A stretch of 64,000 nt of DNA from Alicycliphilus denitrificans K601 (lineage in GTDB: Bacteria; Pseudomonadota; Gammaproteobacteria; Burkholderiales; Burkholderiaceae_C), in contig NC_015422.1 in the NCBI RefSeq assembly GCF_000204645.1, positions 2,745,001 through 2,809,000 on the forward strand, in the 5' to 3' direction. This document shows, one piece after another, positions 1 through 8,784 of the stretch (position 1 is the stretch's first letter; the number at the start of each line of letters is the position of its first letter). The notes below the pieces were generated by a model. That model made no database searches, was not told the DNA's origin, and was given only the letters and a program-made list of their open reading frames with translations. A program made the translations under genes and the position numbers.

Positions 1-689
1 AACGCGCCATGCGCTACGACTTCCGTCCCGGCGCGCGCATCAACGAGCAGGCGCTGGGCCGGGAGTTCGGCGTGAGCCGCCCGCCGCTGCGCGAAGCCCT
101 GAACCGCCTGGTGGCCGAAGGCTTCCTCGACTTCGTGATGAACAAGGGGTTCTTCCGCAAGGCCATCAGCGTGGAGGAGCTCTACAACCTCTACCAGGTC
201 CGCATCGCGCTGGAGCGCCGCGCGCTGTTCCTGGCGGTGCAGAACGCCACCGACGCGGAGATCGAGAGCCTGCGCGCCTACTGGGACGGCGTGATGGCCC
301 ATGCGTCCGGCATGTCCATTGGCGACCTGCTGCTGGCCGACGAGGAATTCCACCGCCGCCTCACCGCCATGTCGCACAACAAGGAGCTGAGCCAGTTCCT
401 GGAGCAGGTGACCCGCCGCATCCACGTGGCGCGGCACATCGACTTGGAGCAATCCGACTGGAACGCGCGCGCCTTCAATGCCCACGCGCAACTGCTGGAC
501 CTGCTGCAGGCCCGCAAGCTCGAACCCGCGCTGCTGGCGCTGAGCGAGCACATCGACCTGAGCCTCAAGCGCGCCGTGCAGATCACCAAGGAAATGGTCG
601 CCAAGTTCTTTCTGCAAGACCAGACCTGGTCATCCGGGCAGGCAGCCGCGGAGTCCTCCGGCCCAAACGGGACCGCAAAAGCCAGGTGA
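1..689 (+). CDS. GntR/FadR-family regulator, 5'-truncated by window edge
   Basis: Transcription factor with an N-terminal winged helix-turn-helix and a C-terminal FCD ligand-binding domain. The first visible residues (PGARINEQALGREFGVSRPP followed by LREALNRL) are the GntR helix-turn-helix. The reading frame stays open to base 1, and the beginning of the wing domain is missing, so the true start lies upstream; the ATG at 9 is internal. The FCD half carries the expected metal-ligand pattern: Asp/His in ADEEFHRR, then His in NAHAQLL and LSEHID. Members usually repress sugar-acid, amino-acid or organic-acid catabolism and respond to a small carboxylate. The effector cannot be told from this fragment, because the target genes are outside the window. 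Family confidence is high; the specific role is unknown. Confidence 0.85.
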   Translation, partial: RAMRYDFRPGARINEQALGREFGVSRPPLREALNRLVAEGFLDFVMNKGFFRKAISVEELYNLYQVRIALERRALFLAVQNATDAEIESLRAYWDGVMAHASGMSIGDLLLADEEFHRRLTAMSHNKELSQFLEQVTRRIHVARHIDLEQSDWNARAFNAHAQLLDLLQARKLEPALLALSEHIDLSLKRAVQITKEMVAKFFLQDQTWSSGQAAAESSGPNGTAKAR

Positions 690-716
690 TGGCCGGGAAG
701 CCCTGGCCGCGGGGCG

Positions 717-2342
717 CTACGGCGCCGGCGCGTGCACCGCGTCCAGGTCGACCTGCTCTGGCTCCAGGAACTGCCGGGCGTAGCGCAGGTAGACGCGTTC
801 GCGCACGAAGACGTCGAACAGGTCGGGGTCGATGTGGCCGTTGTCGCGCATCTTGCGCATGATGGTCAGCGCCTGCGGCAGCGTCATGGGCCGCTTGTAG
901 GGCCGGTCGGCTGCGGTGAGCGCCTCGAAGATGTCGGCCAGGCCCAGCATGCGCGCCTGCCATGACAGCTGCTCGCGCACGAGCCCGCGCGGGTAGCCCT
1001 TGCCGTCCATGCGCTCGTGGTGGCCGCCCGCGTATTCCGGCACGTTGCGCAGGTGCTTGGGCCAGGGCAGGCTTTCGAGCATCCTGATCGTGGCCACGAT
1101 GTGGTGGTTGACGATGCTGCGCTCGGCCAGCGTGAGCGTTCCCGAGCGGATGCTCAGGTTCTCGATTTCGTCCGGCGTGAGGAAGTTCGCCTGCCGCCCC
1201 TGCGGATCGCGCCAGCCGCGCCCCGTGCCTATGTCGCGCACCCGCTGCTGCTCGTGGGGGAGCATGGCCTCGCTGCCCAGGTTGCAGTGGCGCAGGAAGG
1301 CGCGCTCGCCGTCGAGCTCCTGCAGCTGGCACTGCAGGCCGCGCTGCAGCTGCTCCTCCGCCGCGGCATCGGCCTGCGGGCGCAGCGCGAGCTGGCGGCG
1401 CAGCATGTCGATCTCGGCGTCGCGCTTAAGCACCTCGAAGCGCGTGTCCACGAGGCCGATGCGGTCGTAGAGGGTCTGCAGCTTGGTCGCCTTGTCCACC
1501 ACGTGCACCGGCGTGGTGATCTTGCCGCAGTCGTGCAGCAGGCCCGCCATCTTGAGCTCGTAGCGGTCGCGCTCGGTCATGGTGAACGCCGCAAGCGGCC
1601 CCTCGGTGGTGGCGTCGGCGGCCTCGGCCAGCATCATGGTCAGGGCCGGAACGCGCTGGCAGTGCCCGCCCGTGTAGGGCGACTTCTCGTCGATCGCCAG
1701 GTTGATGAGGCTCACGAAGGATTCGAACAGGCGCTCGTGCTGCGTGATGAGCAGGCGGTTCGTCACCGCGATCGCAGCCTGCGAGGCCAGCGACTCGGCA
1801 ATGCTGCAGTCCTCCTGCGAGAACGCCTGCACCGCGCCCGTGGCCGGGTCGATGGCGTTGATGAGCTGCAGCACGCCGACCAGCTCGTGGTCGTGGTTCC
1901 GCAAGGGCACCGTGAGGAAGGAGCACGAGCGGTAGCCCGTACGCTGGTCGAAGGCCCGCGAGCCGGCGAAGTCGAAGTCCGCACTGCCACAGGCGTCGGC
2001 AATGCTCACCGTGCAGTCGTGCACGGCGGCGTGCACGGCCACCAGCGAATCGTTCGCTCGCCCGTCGGGCAGGTAGAGCGGCAAATCCGGGAAATCGACC
2101 GCCTGCCCCGACCTTCCGCCCTGGTGCAGCCCCAGCGAATGGGTGCGCACGAGCGCGAAGCGCAGCGCGCTGCCGTCATCGGTCACGCGGTACAGAGTGC
2201 CGGCGTCGGCATGGGTGAGCATCTGCGCCGCATCCAGGATGCGTTCGAGCAGGAGGTCGATGTCCCGCTCGCGCGACAGGGCCGCGCCCACTTCGTTGAG
2301 CTCCTGCAGACGCCCCAGCAATTTCTGCAATGCATCGGGCAT
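717..2342 (-). CDS. GAF and HD-GYP domain protein, probable cyclic-di-GMP phosphodiesterase
   Basis: A 541-residue cytoplasmic signalling protein. An N-terminal GAF sensor (about residues 20-190) is followed by an HD-GYP domain with the HDCGK metal site near residue 269 and HHERMDGKGYP near residue 440; these motifs mark enzymes that hydrolyse cyclic-di-GMP. About 145 residues separate HDCGK from the next His-rich motif (NHHIVATIRML). They include a charged, Leu/Gln-rich stretch that is probably coiled coil, much longer than in minimal HD-GYP domains. The ATG at 2342 is preferred to the upstream TTG at 2420 because GGGGGAG lies about 10 nt before it. No transmembrane segment is seen, so the signal is probably a cytosolic ligand bound by GAF. 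No partner gene is adjacent. Confidence 0.85.
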   Translation of the reverse strand: MPDALQKLLGRLQELNEVGAALSRERDIDLLLERILDAAQMLTHADAGTLYRVTDDGSALRFALVRTHSLGLHQGGRSGQAVDFPDLPLYLPDGRANDSLVAVHAAVHDCTVSIADACGSADFDFAGSRAFDQRTGYRSCSFLTVPLRNHDHELVGVLQLINAIDPATGAVQAFSQEDCSIAESLASQAAIAVTNRLLITQHERLFESFVSLINLAIDEKSPYTGGHCQRVPALTMMLAEAADATTEGPLAAFTMTERDRYELKMAGLLHDCGKITTPVHVVDKATKLQTLYDRIGLVDTRFEVLKRDAEIDMLRRQLALRPQADAAAEEQLQRGLQCQLQELDGERAFLRHCNLGSEAMLPHEQQRVRDIGTGRGWRDPQGRQANFLTPDEIENLSIRSGTLTLAERSIVNHHIVATIRMLESLPWPKHLRNVPEYAGGHHERMDGKGYPRGLVREQLSWQARMLGLADIFEALTAADRPYKRPMTLPQALTIMRKMRDNGHIDPDLFDVFVRERVYLRYARQFLEPEQVDLDAVHAPAP

Positions 2343-2457
2343 GCAGGCGCTCCCCCTTCGGCCAAGCCATGAATCAATGTGACGGTGGATCACGCCGCAC
2401 CGGCGCAACCTGAACACCAATTGTCAATTGTATTTGCCTGGCTGGTGGCGCAAGGCG

Positions 2458-2967
2458 CTATGCGCGCCGGGCCCGCGGGCTGCCCAGCAGCACCAGCAGC
2501 AGCATGGCGAACACCACGAAGCAGACGAAGGACCAGTTGGCGATGGAGCCGCCCAGGAATGTCCAGTCCACCGCCGAGCAGTCGCCCGAGCCGCGGAAGA
2601 TCATCGGGACCGCGCGGCTGATGGGGTAGTTCTCGATCATGCCGTAGAAGTCGCGCCCGCAGACCGCCACCTCGGGCGGGTACCACTGCAGCCAGCTCTG
2701 GCGCGCGGCTGTGAAGGCGCCGAAGCCCGCCATCGCCAGGGCCGCCACGCTCCAGCCCATCCACCAGGCTTTTTTGCCATTAAGGCTTGCCAAGCCTGCG
2801 AAGACAGCTATGCTAATGAGAGCATAGCGCTGCACGATGCACATGGGGCATGGCTCCAGGCCCACCACATGCTGCAGGTACATGCCAAAGGCCAGCAGCC
2901 CCAGGCAGGCGGCGCTTATCAGCGCCAGGGTGCGGCGCGGGGCGATCGTTATCCAGTTCAGCAACAC
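2458..2967 (-). CDS. dsbB: Disulfide bond formation protein B
   Basis: Inner-membrane quinone reductase that reoxidises periplasmic DsbA. At 169 residues it has four predicted transmembrane helices and both cysteine pairs in register with E. coli DsbB: C40-C43 in EPCPMC and C103-C130 in the second periplasmic loop (AVCGRD, GSGDC). It lies 61 nt downstream of cysA in the same direction, so co-transcription with the sulfate genes is possible but not shown. The second cytoplasmic turn (around NGKKAW) coincides with a copy of the interspersed repeat at 2771-2824, apparently tolerated in frame. Identification is firm. Confidence 0.95.
   Translation of the reverse strand: MLLNWITIAPRRTLALISAACLGLLAFGMYLQHVVGLEPCPMCIVQRYALISIAVFAGLASLNGKKAWWMGWSVAALAMAGFGAFTAARQSWLQWYPPEVAVCGRDFYGMIENYPISRAVPMIFRGSGDCSAVDWTFLGGSIANWSFVCFVVFAMLLLVLLGSPRARRA
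2771..2824 (-). repeat. Interspersed repeat copy 1, inside dsbB
   Basis: Read on the minus strand this is ATAGCTGTC, then a GGCTTG/CAAGCC pair, then AATGGCAAAAAA, which fits the order of the 50-60 bp family (AGCT core, central palindrome, A/T-rich end). It is diverged, and coding constraint on dsbB could explain part of the pattern. Confidence 0.4.
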
Positions 2968-3028
2968 TTTTCTTTTTTCCTATAGAGCCGGCCCGGGCGC
3001 CGCGCCGCTCCACAGGAGCAGGCGGGGC

Positions 3029-4156
3029 TCAGATGCCGGCGGCTTCGTCCAGAAACACCTTGGCGCGCCGTGGCGTGACCACCAGCATCTCGCCGTCGCG
3101 CAGCCCCATGTCGTGGAACTGCTGCGCCGGGATCTGCGCCTCGATCAGCATATCCGGGGCCGCATTGTCCGCCGATTGGGTGCTGCCTTCGGGAATTAGT
3201 TCCAGCCGCGCGATCGGCCCCACGACGATGGAGCGCACCAGCTGCACCACGATGCCGCGCGGGCGGCCGTGCGCGTCGAGCGCCTGGCCCGGGGAGTAGC
3301 GCTCCACGTCCAGATCGTGCGGGCGCACGTAGGCGAAGGCCGGAGCGCCGTCGGCATGCCGGGCCTCGGGGCTGTCGAGCTGCATGCCCTCGTCCAGGTG
3401 GATGCGGCCGTCGTTGGCGCGGCCCTTGAACAGGTTCACGTCGCCCAGGAACCCGTAGACGAAGGGGCTGGCCGGGTTGTCCCACACCTGCTGGGGCGTG
3501 CCCTGCTGCTCGATGCGGCCCTGGTTGATGACGACCACGCGGTCGGCCACCTCCAGCGCCTCCTCCTGGTCGTGCGTCACGAAGATCGACGTGACGTGCA
3601 GTTCGTCGTGCAGGCGGCGCAGCCAGCGGCGCAGTTCCTTGCGCACCTTGGCGTCCAGCGCGCCGAAGGGCTCGTCGAGCAGCAGCACCTTGGGCTCCAC
3701 CGCCAGCGCGCGCGCCAGGGCGATGCGCTGGCGCTGACCGCCCGAGAGCTGCGAGGGGTAGCGGTCGGCGATCCAGTCGAGCTGCACCAGCTTGAGCAGG
3801 TCCATGACCTTCTGGCGGATCTGCGCTTCGCTGGGCCGCTCCCTGCGCGGCTTCATGCGCAGGCCGAAGGCCACGTTGTCGAGCACCGTCATGTGGCGGA
3901 ACAGCGCGTAGTGCTGGAACACGAAACCCACGCCGCGCTCGCGCACGTGCACGTCGGTCTGGTTCTCGCCGCTGAAGTGGATGCTGCCCGTGTCGGGCGT
4001 CTCCAGCCCGGCGATGATGCGCAGGAGCGTGGTCTTGCCGCAGCCCGAGGGGCCGAGCAGCGCGATCAGCTCGCCCGACTGGATGTCCAGGCTCACGTCG
4101 CGCAAGGCCTGGAAGCTGCCGAACTGCTTGCTGACGTTGCGGATTTCTATGCTCAT
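3029..4156 (-). CDS. cysA: Sulfate/thiosulfate ABC importer ATP-binding protein
   Basis: ATPase that powers sulfate and thiosulfate import together with CysT and CysW. The 375-residue protein has the Walker A motif GPSGCGKT at residues 35-42, the signature [15 protein letters not shown], the Walker B segment [13 protein letters not shown] and the switch [10 protein letters not shown]-terminal TOBE-like regulatory extension runs from about residue 285. It is the last gene of sbp-cysT-cysW-cysA. The ATG at 4156 has no Shine-Dalgarno-like sequence; the bases before it belong to an interspersed repeat that also supplies the cysW stop codon. Translation may therefore depend on read-through from cysW. 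Sulfate rather than another oxyanion is inferred from the neighbours. Confidence 0.95.
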   Translation of the reverse strand: MSIEIRNVSKQFGSFQALRDVSLDIQSGELIALLGPSGCGKTTLLRIIAGLETPDTGSIHFSGENQTDVHVRERGVGFVFQHYALFRHMTVLDNVAFGLRMKPRRERPSEAQIRQKVMDLLKLVQLDWIADRYPSQLSGGQRQRIALARALAVEPKVLLLDEPFGALDAKVRKELRRWLRRLHDELHVTSIFVTHDQEEALEVADRVVVINQGRIEQQGTPQQVWDNPASPFVYGFLGDVNLFKGRANDGRIHLDEGMQLDSPEARHADGAPAFAYVRPHDLDVERYSPGQALDAHGRPRGIVVQLVRSIVVGPIARLELIPEGSTQSADNAAPDMLIEAQIPAQQFHDMGLRDGEMLVVTPRRAKVFLDEAAGI

Positions 4157-4200
4157 AAATCAATAGCTTTTTGCGCTTTACCCATGCGCCTTAGCGGCCA
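4157..4200 (+). repeat. Interspersed repeat copy 2, cysW-cysA junction
   Basis: AATCAATAGCTTTTTGCGCTTTACCCATGCG and then CCTTAGCGGCCA (split here) matches the family core AGCT..GCGCTT..GCG..GGCCA. It contains the cysW stop codon and occupies the place where a cysA ribosome-binding site would be expected. Confidence 0.6.
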
Positions 4201-5084
4201 GCCGGACGCTCAGGCGGCAATTCCGTGGCGGCCTTGCGCTGCTGCTCGTTCTGCCACTCGGCCACCGTCTTGATCACCAGCGTGACCAGGGCCAGCAGCG
4301 CCAGCAGCGAGGCAGCGGCGAACGCCGCGACCGACTGGTATTCGTTGTAGAGGATCTCCACGTGCAGCGGGATGGTGTTGGTCTGGCCGCGGATGTGGCC
4401 CGAGACCACCGACACCGCGCCGAACTCGCCCATGGCGCGCGCGTTGCACAGGATCACGCCGTACAGCAGTCCCCACTTGATGTTGGGCAGCGTCACGTGC
4501 CAGAAGGTCTGCCAGCCGCTCGCGCCCAGCACGATGGCGGCCTGCTCCTCATCGTTGCCCTGGGCCTGCATCAGCGGGATCAGCTCGCGCGCGATGAAGG
4601 GGAAGGTGACGAACACGGTGGCCAGCACGATGCCGGGCACGGCGAAGATGATCTTGATGTCGTGCGCGGCCAGCCAGGGGCCGAACCAGCCGTTGGCTCC
4701 GAACACCAGCACGTACATCAGGCCCGCCACCACGGGCGAGATGGAGAACGGCAGATCGATCAGCGTAGTCAGGAAGGCCTTGCCCTTGAACTCGTACTTG
4801 GCGATGCACCAGGCTCCCGCCACGCCGAACACCAGGTTCAGGGGCACGGCGATGGCCGCGGTCAGCAGGGTCAGCCGGATGGCGGACCAGGCATCGGGCT
4901 CCGACAGTCCCGCCAGGTAGGCATCGACGCCCTTGCGCAGCGCCTCGGTGAACACGGCCGCCAGCGGCAGCACCAGGAACAGCAGCAGGAACGCCATGGC
5001 GATACCGGTGAGCAGCCACCGGACCCACGGCGCCTCGGTCGTACCCGCGCGAGCGCGCGGGGCGGTACGGGCGGCGGCGCTCAT
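4191..5084 (-). CDS. cysW: Sulfate/thiosulfate ABC importer permease CysW
   Basis: One of the two inner-membrane permeases of the sulfate/thiosulfate importer. It has 297 residues, about six transmembrane helices and the binding-protein-dependent permease loop around [12 protein letters not shown], which contacts the CysA ATPase (EAA-type loop). Its ATG overlaps the cysT stop by four bases (ATGA), so the two permeases are translationally coupled. The C-terminal tail ([19 protein letters not shown]) is hydrophilic, and the stop codon falls within an interspersed repeat, which suggests that the last residues were altered by the repeat. CysW is chosen over CysT from gene order (sbp-T-W-A) and sequence character. 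Confidence 0.93.
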   Translation of the reverse strand: MSAAARTAPRARAGTTEAPWVRWLLTGIAMAFLLLFLVLPLAAVFTEALRKGVDAYLAGLSEPDAWSAIRLTLLTAAIAVPLNLVFGVAGAWCIAKYEFKGKAFLTTLIDLPFSISPVVAGLMYVLVFGANGWFGPWLAAHDIKIIFAVPGIVLATVFVTFPFIARELIPLMQAQGNDEEQAAIVLGASGWQTFWHVTLPNIKWGLLYGVILCNARAMGEFGAVSVVSGHIRGQTNTIPLHVEILYNEYQSVAAFAAASLLALLALVTLVIKTVAEWQNEQQRKAATELPPERPAGR

Positions 5085-5947
5085 GCCGGCATCCCCGCGT
5101 GGCGCCGCTGCCAGGCCTGCAGCGCGTTGATGACCAGCAGCATGACGAAGGAGATCAGCAGCATCACCACGGCCACGGCCGTGGCGCCCGCGTAGTCGTA
5201 CTGCTCCAGCTTGCCGATGATGATGAGCGGCGTGATCTCCGACACCATGGGCATGTTGCCCGCGATGAAGATGACCGAGCCGTACTCGCCGATGGCGCGC
5301 GCGAAGGCCATGGCGAAGCCCGTGAGCAGCGCCGGCATGATGCCCGGCAGGATCACGTGGCGGAAGATCTGCCAGCGCGTCGCGCCCAGGCTGGTCGCGG
5401 CCTCCTCCAGTTCCTTCTCACTGTCCTCCAGCACCGGCTGCACCGTGCGCACCACGAAGGGCAGGCCGATGAAGATCAGCGCGATCACCACGCCATTGGG
5501 GTTGAACGCCAGCTGTATGCCCAGCGGCTCGAAATACTGGCCCACCCAGCCGTTGCCCGCCAGCAGCGCGGTGAGCGAGATGCCAGCCACGGCCGTGGGC
5601 AGGGCGAACGGCAGATCCACCAGCGCGTCCACGACCTTCTTGCCCGGGAACTGGTAGCGCACCAGCACCCAGGCGATCAGCAGGCCGAACACCAGATTCA
5701 CGCAGGCGGCGATGAACGAGGCGCCGAACGTGAGCCGGTACGAGGCCAGCACGCGCGGCGCGGCCACGGCCTCCCAGAACTGCGGCCAGGTCATGGAAAA
5801 GCTCTTGAACAGCAGGGCCAGCAGCGGGATCAGCACGATGAGGCTCAGGTAGAACAGCGTGTAGCCCAGCGTGAGCCCGAAGCCGGGCAGCACGCGCCTG
5901 GGCGCGCGCTTTCGGGGCTGGGCGGCGCCCAGCGCTAGCGTGGTCAT
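5081..5947 (-). CDS. cysT: Sulfate/thiosulfate ABC importer permease CysT (CysU)
   Basis: Partner permease of CysW in the sulfate/thiosulfate ABC importer, 288 residues, about six transmembrane helices. The conserved cytoplasmic loop includes [16 protein letters not shown]. The start at 5947 (MTTLALGAA) lies 4 nt after the sbp stop codon and removes an implausible upstream extension that would read back through the 3' end of sbp. Its 3' end overlaps cysW by ATGA. Substrate selectivity comes from the upstream binding protein, not from this subunit. Confidence 0.93.
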   Translation of the reverse strand: MTTLALGAAQPRKRAPRRVLPGFGLTLGYTLFYLSLIVLIPLLALLFKSFSMTWPQFWEAVAAPRVLASYRLTFGASFIAACVNLVFGLLIAWVLVRYQFPGKKVVDALVDLPFALPTAVAGISLTALLAGNGWVGQYFEPLGIQLAFNPNGVVIALIFIGLPFVVRTVQPVLEDSEKELEEAATSLGATRWQIFRHVILPGIMPALLTGFAMAFARAIGEYGSVIFIAGNMPMVSEITPLIIIGKLEQYDYAGATAVAVVMLLISFVMLLVINALQAWQRRHAGMPA

Positions 5948-5951
5948 GAAA

Positions 5952-6953
5952 TTACTTGCCGCTCTGGTAAAGCTTGTCGAACTGGCCGCCGTCGTTGAAG
6001 TGCACCTTCTGCGCATCGCTCAGGGAGCCGAAGTACTTGGCCACGGTGAACTGCTGGATGGGCTTGAACTGGTCGGCATGCCTTTTGAGCACCGCCTCGG
6101 AGCGCGGGCGGATGGCGTGCCGCGCCGCGATCTCCTGCGCCTCGTCCGAGTACAGGTAGTCCAGGTAGGCCTTGGCGAGTTCCGCCGTGCCCTTCTTGGC
6201 CACGGTGCGCTCGACCACGGCCACCGGGTTCTCGGCCGTGATGCTCACCGAGGGGTAGACCGCATCGACCTTGCCCTTTCCGAACTCGCGCTCCACCGAC
6301 ACCACCTCCGACTCGAAGGTGATCAGCACGTCGCCGATGTTGCGCTGCAGGAAGGTGGCCGTAGCATCGCGCCCGCCCTTGGCCAGCACGGGCACGTTCT
6401 TGTAGAGCTTGGCGACGAACTCTGCCGCCTGCGCGTCGGTGCCGCCCTTCTCGCGCACCGACCCCCAGGCGCCCAGGTAGGCGTAGCGGCCGTTGCCACC
6501 GGTCTTGGGATTAACCACGATGACCTTCACATCGGGGCGGGTCAGATCGTTCCAGTCCTTGATGTTCTTGGGATTGCCGTGGCGCACCAGGAACAGCATG
6601 GTGGACGTGGTAGGCGATGCGTCGTTCGGAAACTTCTTGGCCCAATCCTTGGCCACCACGCCGTTGTCGGCCAGGAACTGCACGTCGGTCGTGGTGTTGA
6701 AGGTCACCACATCGGCAGCCAGGCCATCGTTCACGGCGCGCGCCTGGGCGCTGGAGCCGCCATGGGCCTGGTCCACCTTCACGTCAACGCCCTTGGTCTT
6801 CTTGTAATGGGCGATGAAGGCCTGGTTGTAGTCCTTGTAGAACTCGCGCGCCACGTCGTAGGAGACGTTGAGCAGCGAATTGGCCTGCGCCGATGCGAGC
6901 CCGCTGGCCGCCAGGGCCAGGGAAGCGATGAGGGTCTTGATCCGAGTGTTCAT
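5952..6953 (-). CDS. sbp: Periplasmic sulfate-binding protein
   Basis: Substrate-binding component of the sulfate importer and first gene of the operon. A 333-residue precursor with a Sec signal peptide (cleavage expected after [12 protein letters not shown]) and the type II binding fold typical of Sbp, with [27 protein letters not shown] and [17 protein letters not shown]. The start is the ATG at 6953, because GGAG stands about 9 nt upstream; a GTG at 6968 is possible but would disturb the signal peptide. Expression is probably induced by sulfur limitation through a CysB-type LysR regulator. The upstream region holds an 18-bp A/T palindrome that could be its site. Confidence 0.95.
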   Translation of the reverse strand: MNTRIKTLIASLALAASGLASAQANSLLNVSYDVAREFYKDYNQAFIAHYKKTKGVDVKVDQAHGGSSAQARAVNDGLAADVVTFNTTTDVQFLADNGVVAKDWAKKFPNDASPTTSTMLFLVRHGNPKNIKDWNDLTRPDVKVIVVNPKTGGNGRYAYLGAWGSVREKGGTDAQAAEFVAKLYKNVPVLAKGGRDATATFLQRNIGDVLITFESEVVSVEREFGKGKVDAVYPSVSITAENPVAVVERTVAKKGTAELAKAYLDYLYSDEAQEIAARHAIRPRSEAVLKRHADQFKPIQQFTVAKYFGSLSDAQKVHFNDGGQFDKLYQSGK

Positions 6954-7012
6954 TGCGTTGTTCTCCACGTTGCGAGATGTGAACGGATTGTGGAGAGGAC
7001 GACTTAAAACTC

Positions 7013-7030
7013 AAAAGAATATATTCTTTT
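7013..7030. promoter_or_regulatory. 18-bp perfect palindrome upstream of sbp
   Basis: AAAAGAATATATTCTTTT is a perfect inverted repeat in an A/T-rich island about 60 nt before the sbp start, in otherwise GC-rich DNA. Position and symmetry suit a promoter or operator, possibly for a LysR-type sulfur regulator. No regulator gene is adjacent, so the assignment is inference. It also lies about 30 nt beyond the 3' end of the hydrolase gene. Confidence 0.45.
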
Positions 7031-7061
7031 AAATTAATCTGATTGAGGAATAAAGAAAGGA

Positions 7062-7652
7062 TCAGGCCGCAGCCAGGCAAGGGGCCGTCGCCAGGGCGTC
7101 CTGCAGCAGCGACCGCAGGAGCGCCCAGCCCAGCGGCCATTCCCCGTGGCCCGACTCCACGTTGATATGGCCCGCCTGCGGCAGGCGCACGAACTCGCTG
7201 CCCCAGGCACGCGCATAGGCGCCCGCCAGGCGGATGGGGCAGTACGGGTCGTTGTCGCTGGCGACGAGGATGTTGCGGTACGGTAGCCGCGCATAGGGCA
7301 CGGGCGCGAAATCGCTGAGCACCGCGCGCCGCTCGGGATCGGCGGGCGCCACCAGCAGGGCGCCGCTCACGCGCGCGGCGGCCTCGGGGCGCATGTGCAC
7401 GGCGGCGATGCAGCCCAGGCTGTGCGCGACGAGCACCACCGGCTGCGGCGCGGCCAGCACGACCTGCTCCAGCGCGCCCACCCAGGCCTCGCGCTCGGGC
7501 GAGAACCAGTCCGCCTGCAGCACGCGCCGCGCGCCAGGCACGCGCTCGGCCCACAAGCTCTGCCAGTGGCCGGGGCCGGAATCGCGCCAGCCCGGCACGA
7601 TGACCACGGCGCGCGCGCCTGCGTGCGTTTCGGGTAGAGCCACCGGGGGCAT
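7062..7652 (-). CDS. RBBP9/YdeN-type alpha/beta serine hydrolase
   Basis: Small cytoplasmic hydrolase of the RBBP9/YdeN family, 196 residues, close to the family's usual 180-200. It shows the N-terminal oxyanion region IVPGWRDSGPGHWQSLW, the nucleophile elbow AHSLG (Ser78), an acidic residue in ASDNDPYC and the catalytic His in QAGHIN. The ATG at 7652 is chosen because AAGGAG lies 8 nt upstream; longer frames add a basic, unstructured leader. The substrate is unknown for nearly all bacterial members. It lies between a LysR gene and the sulfate operon in the same orientation, with no evident link to either. Confidence 0.85.
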   Translation of the reverse strand: MPPVALPETHAGARAVVIVPGWRDSGPGHWQSLWAERVPGARRVLQADWFSPEREAWVGALEQVVLAAPQPVVLVAHSLGCIAAVHMRPEAAARVSGALLVAPADPERRAVLSDFAPVPYARLPYRNILVASDNDPYCPIRLAGAYARAWGSEFVRLPQAGHINVESGHGEWPLGWALLRSLLQDALATAPCLAAA

Positions 7653-7739
7653 GCCATTGCTCCTTTGCATAATGGGGCGGATTCTTGCGCCCCCGGCTTC
7701 AAACCCCAACGAATAGATTCTTCTGACTTTATACGGAAA

Positions 7740-8657
7740 TCATCTATCGACGCCCGCCCGCATGTTGCCGGGCATGGTCTCGCCCAGGAAGTCAAGGAAG
7801 CCGCGCACCGCGGGCGACAGCCCCCGGCGCGAGGCGAACACCGCGTGCACGATGCCCTTGGGCTGCGACCACTGGGGCAGCACGCGCACGAACTGCCCGG
7901 CCTCCAGCTCTGCGAGGCACAGGTAGTCGGGCAGCCAGCACAGGCCCGTGCCCGCGAGCGCCGCGTGCTTGAGGGTGAGCAGGTCGTCGGCCACGTAGCG
8001 CGGGGTGAACTGCACCGTTTCCTCGCGGCCATCCGGCCCGATCAGGCGCAGGCTGGCCCGCCCCTCGGACGCGGACATGGCGAGCGTGTCCATGCGCGCC
8101 AGATCCCGCAGCGTGCCGGGCATGCCCTGGCGCGCGATCTGCGCGGGGCTGGCCACCAGCAGCTGGCAGCCCTCGCCCAGGCGCTTGACCACCATGCTGC
8201 CGCTCTCGTCCAGCGTGGCGCGCACGCGCAGGGCCACGTCCACGCCCTCCTCCACCACGTTGACCACGCGGTTCGTCACCTGCATCTCCATGCGCACCAG
8301 CGGGTGGCGTTCGAGGAACTGCGGCATCAGCTCGGCCAGCACCGTCTGCGCCAGCGTCACCGGGCAGGTCACGCGCACGGTGCCACGCGGCTCGGAACGC
8401 ACCTGGGCCACCGCATCCGCCGCGGCCTGGGCCGACTCGCGCATCGTCAAGCAGTGGCGCAGGTACGCCTCGCCCACCTCGGTCAGCGACAGCGTGCGCG
8501 TGGTGCGCTGCAGCAGGCGCACGCCCAGGTGCGCCTCCAGCTCGGCCACGCGCCGCGACAGGCGAGACTTCGGAATGCCCAGCGCCCGCCCGGCAGCGGC
8601 AAAGCCGCCGCGCTCGGCCACCTCGGCGAAATACAGCATGTCGTTCAGGTCTTGCAT
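7740..8657 (-). CDS. LysR-family transcriptional regulator divergent from azoR
   Basis: LysR-type regulator of 305 residues. The N-terminal winged helix-turn-helix is clear (FAAAGRALGIPKSRLSRRVA, then ELEAHLGVRLLQRTTRTLSL), followed by a two-lobed effector domain. It is divergently transcribed from the azoreductase gene with 127 bp between the starts, the usual arrangement for a LysR protein that controls its neighbour and itself. Similar pairs respond to quinones or other electrophiles, but the inducer here is inferred only from context. Confidence 0.9.
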   Translation of the reverse strand: MQDLNDMLYFAEVAERGGFAAAGRALGIPKSRLSRRVAELEAHLGVRLLQRTTRTLSLTEVGEAYLRHCLTMRESAQAAADAVAQVRSEPRGTVRVTCPVTLAQTVLAELMPQFLERHPLVRMEMQVTNRVVNVVEEGVDVALRVRATLDESGSMVVKRLGEGCQLLVASPAQIARQGMPGTLRDLARMDTLAMSASEGRASLRLIGPDGREETVQFTPRYVADDLLTLKHAALAGTGLCWLPDYLCLAELEAGQFVRVLPQWSQPKGIVHAVFASRRGLSPAVRGFLDFLGETMPGNMRAGVDR

Positions 8658-8711
8658 GGCAGCGTGGATTGATGACGAATTCAGGACAATTTATCGTAAT
8701 TCCGCCACCTA

Positions 8712-8724
8712 ATCAAAGATTGAT
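8712..8724. promoter_or_regulatory. Candidate LysR site between lysR gene and azoR
   Basis: ATCAA-AGA-TTGAT is a perfect inverted repeat that also fits the LysR T-N11-A pattern. It lies 60 nt before azoR and 54 nt before the regulator gene. A TACAAT hexamer at 8733-8738 could be the azoR -10 element. Binding is inferred, not shown. Confidence 0.4.
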
Positions 8725-8784
8725 CGCAAAACTACAATTTGCCTATCGCCCACACCTAGGGTTTGCACTTAGACAGGAAACTCC

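Noticed and set aside
1..689. GntR gene as a pseudogene
   Set aside because: Its missing N terminus is explained by the window edge, and the frame is open to base 1.
1017..2372. Open frame antisense to the HD-GYP gene
   Set aside because: No recognisable domain; the opposite strand encodes intact GAF and HD-GYP motifs.
2771..2776. T-run as a terminator
   Set aside because: It lies within the dsbB coding sequence and no stem precedes it.
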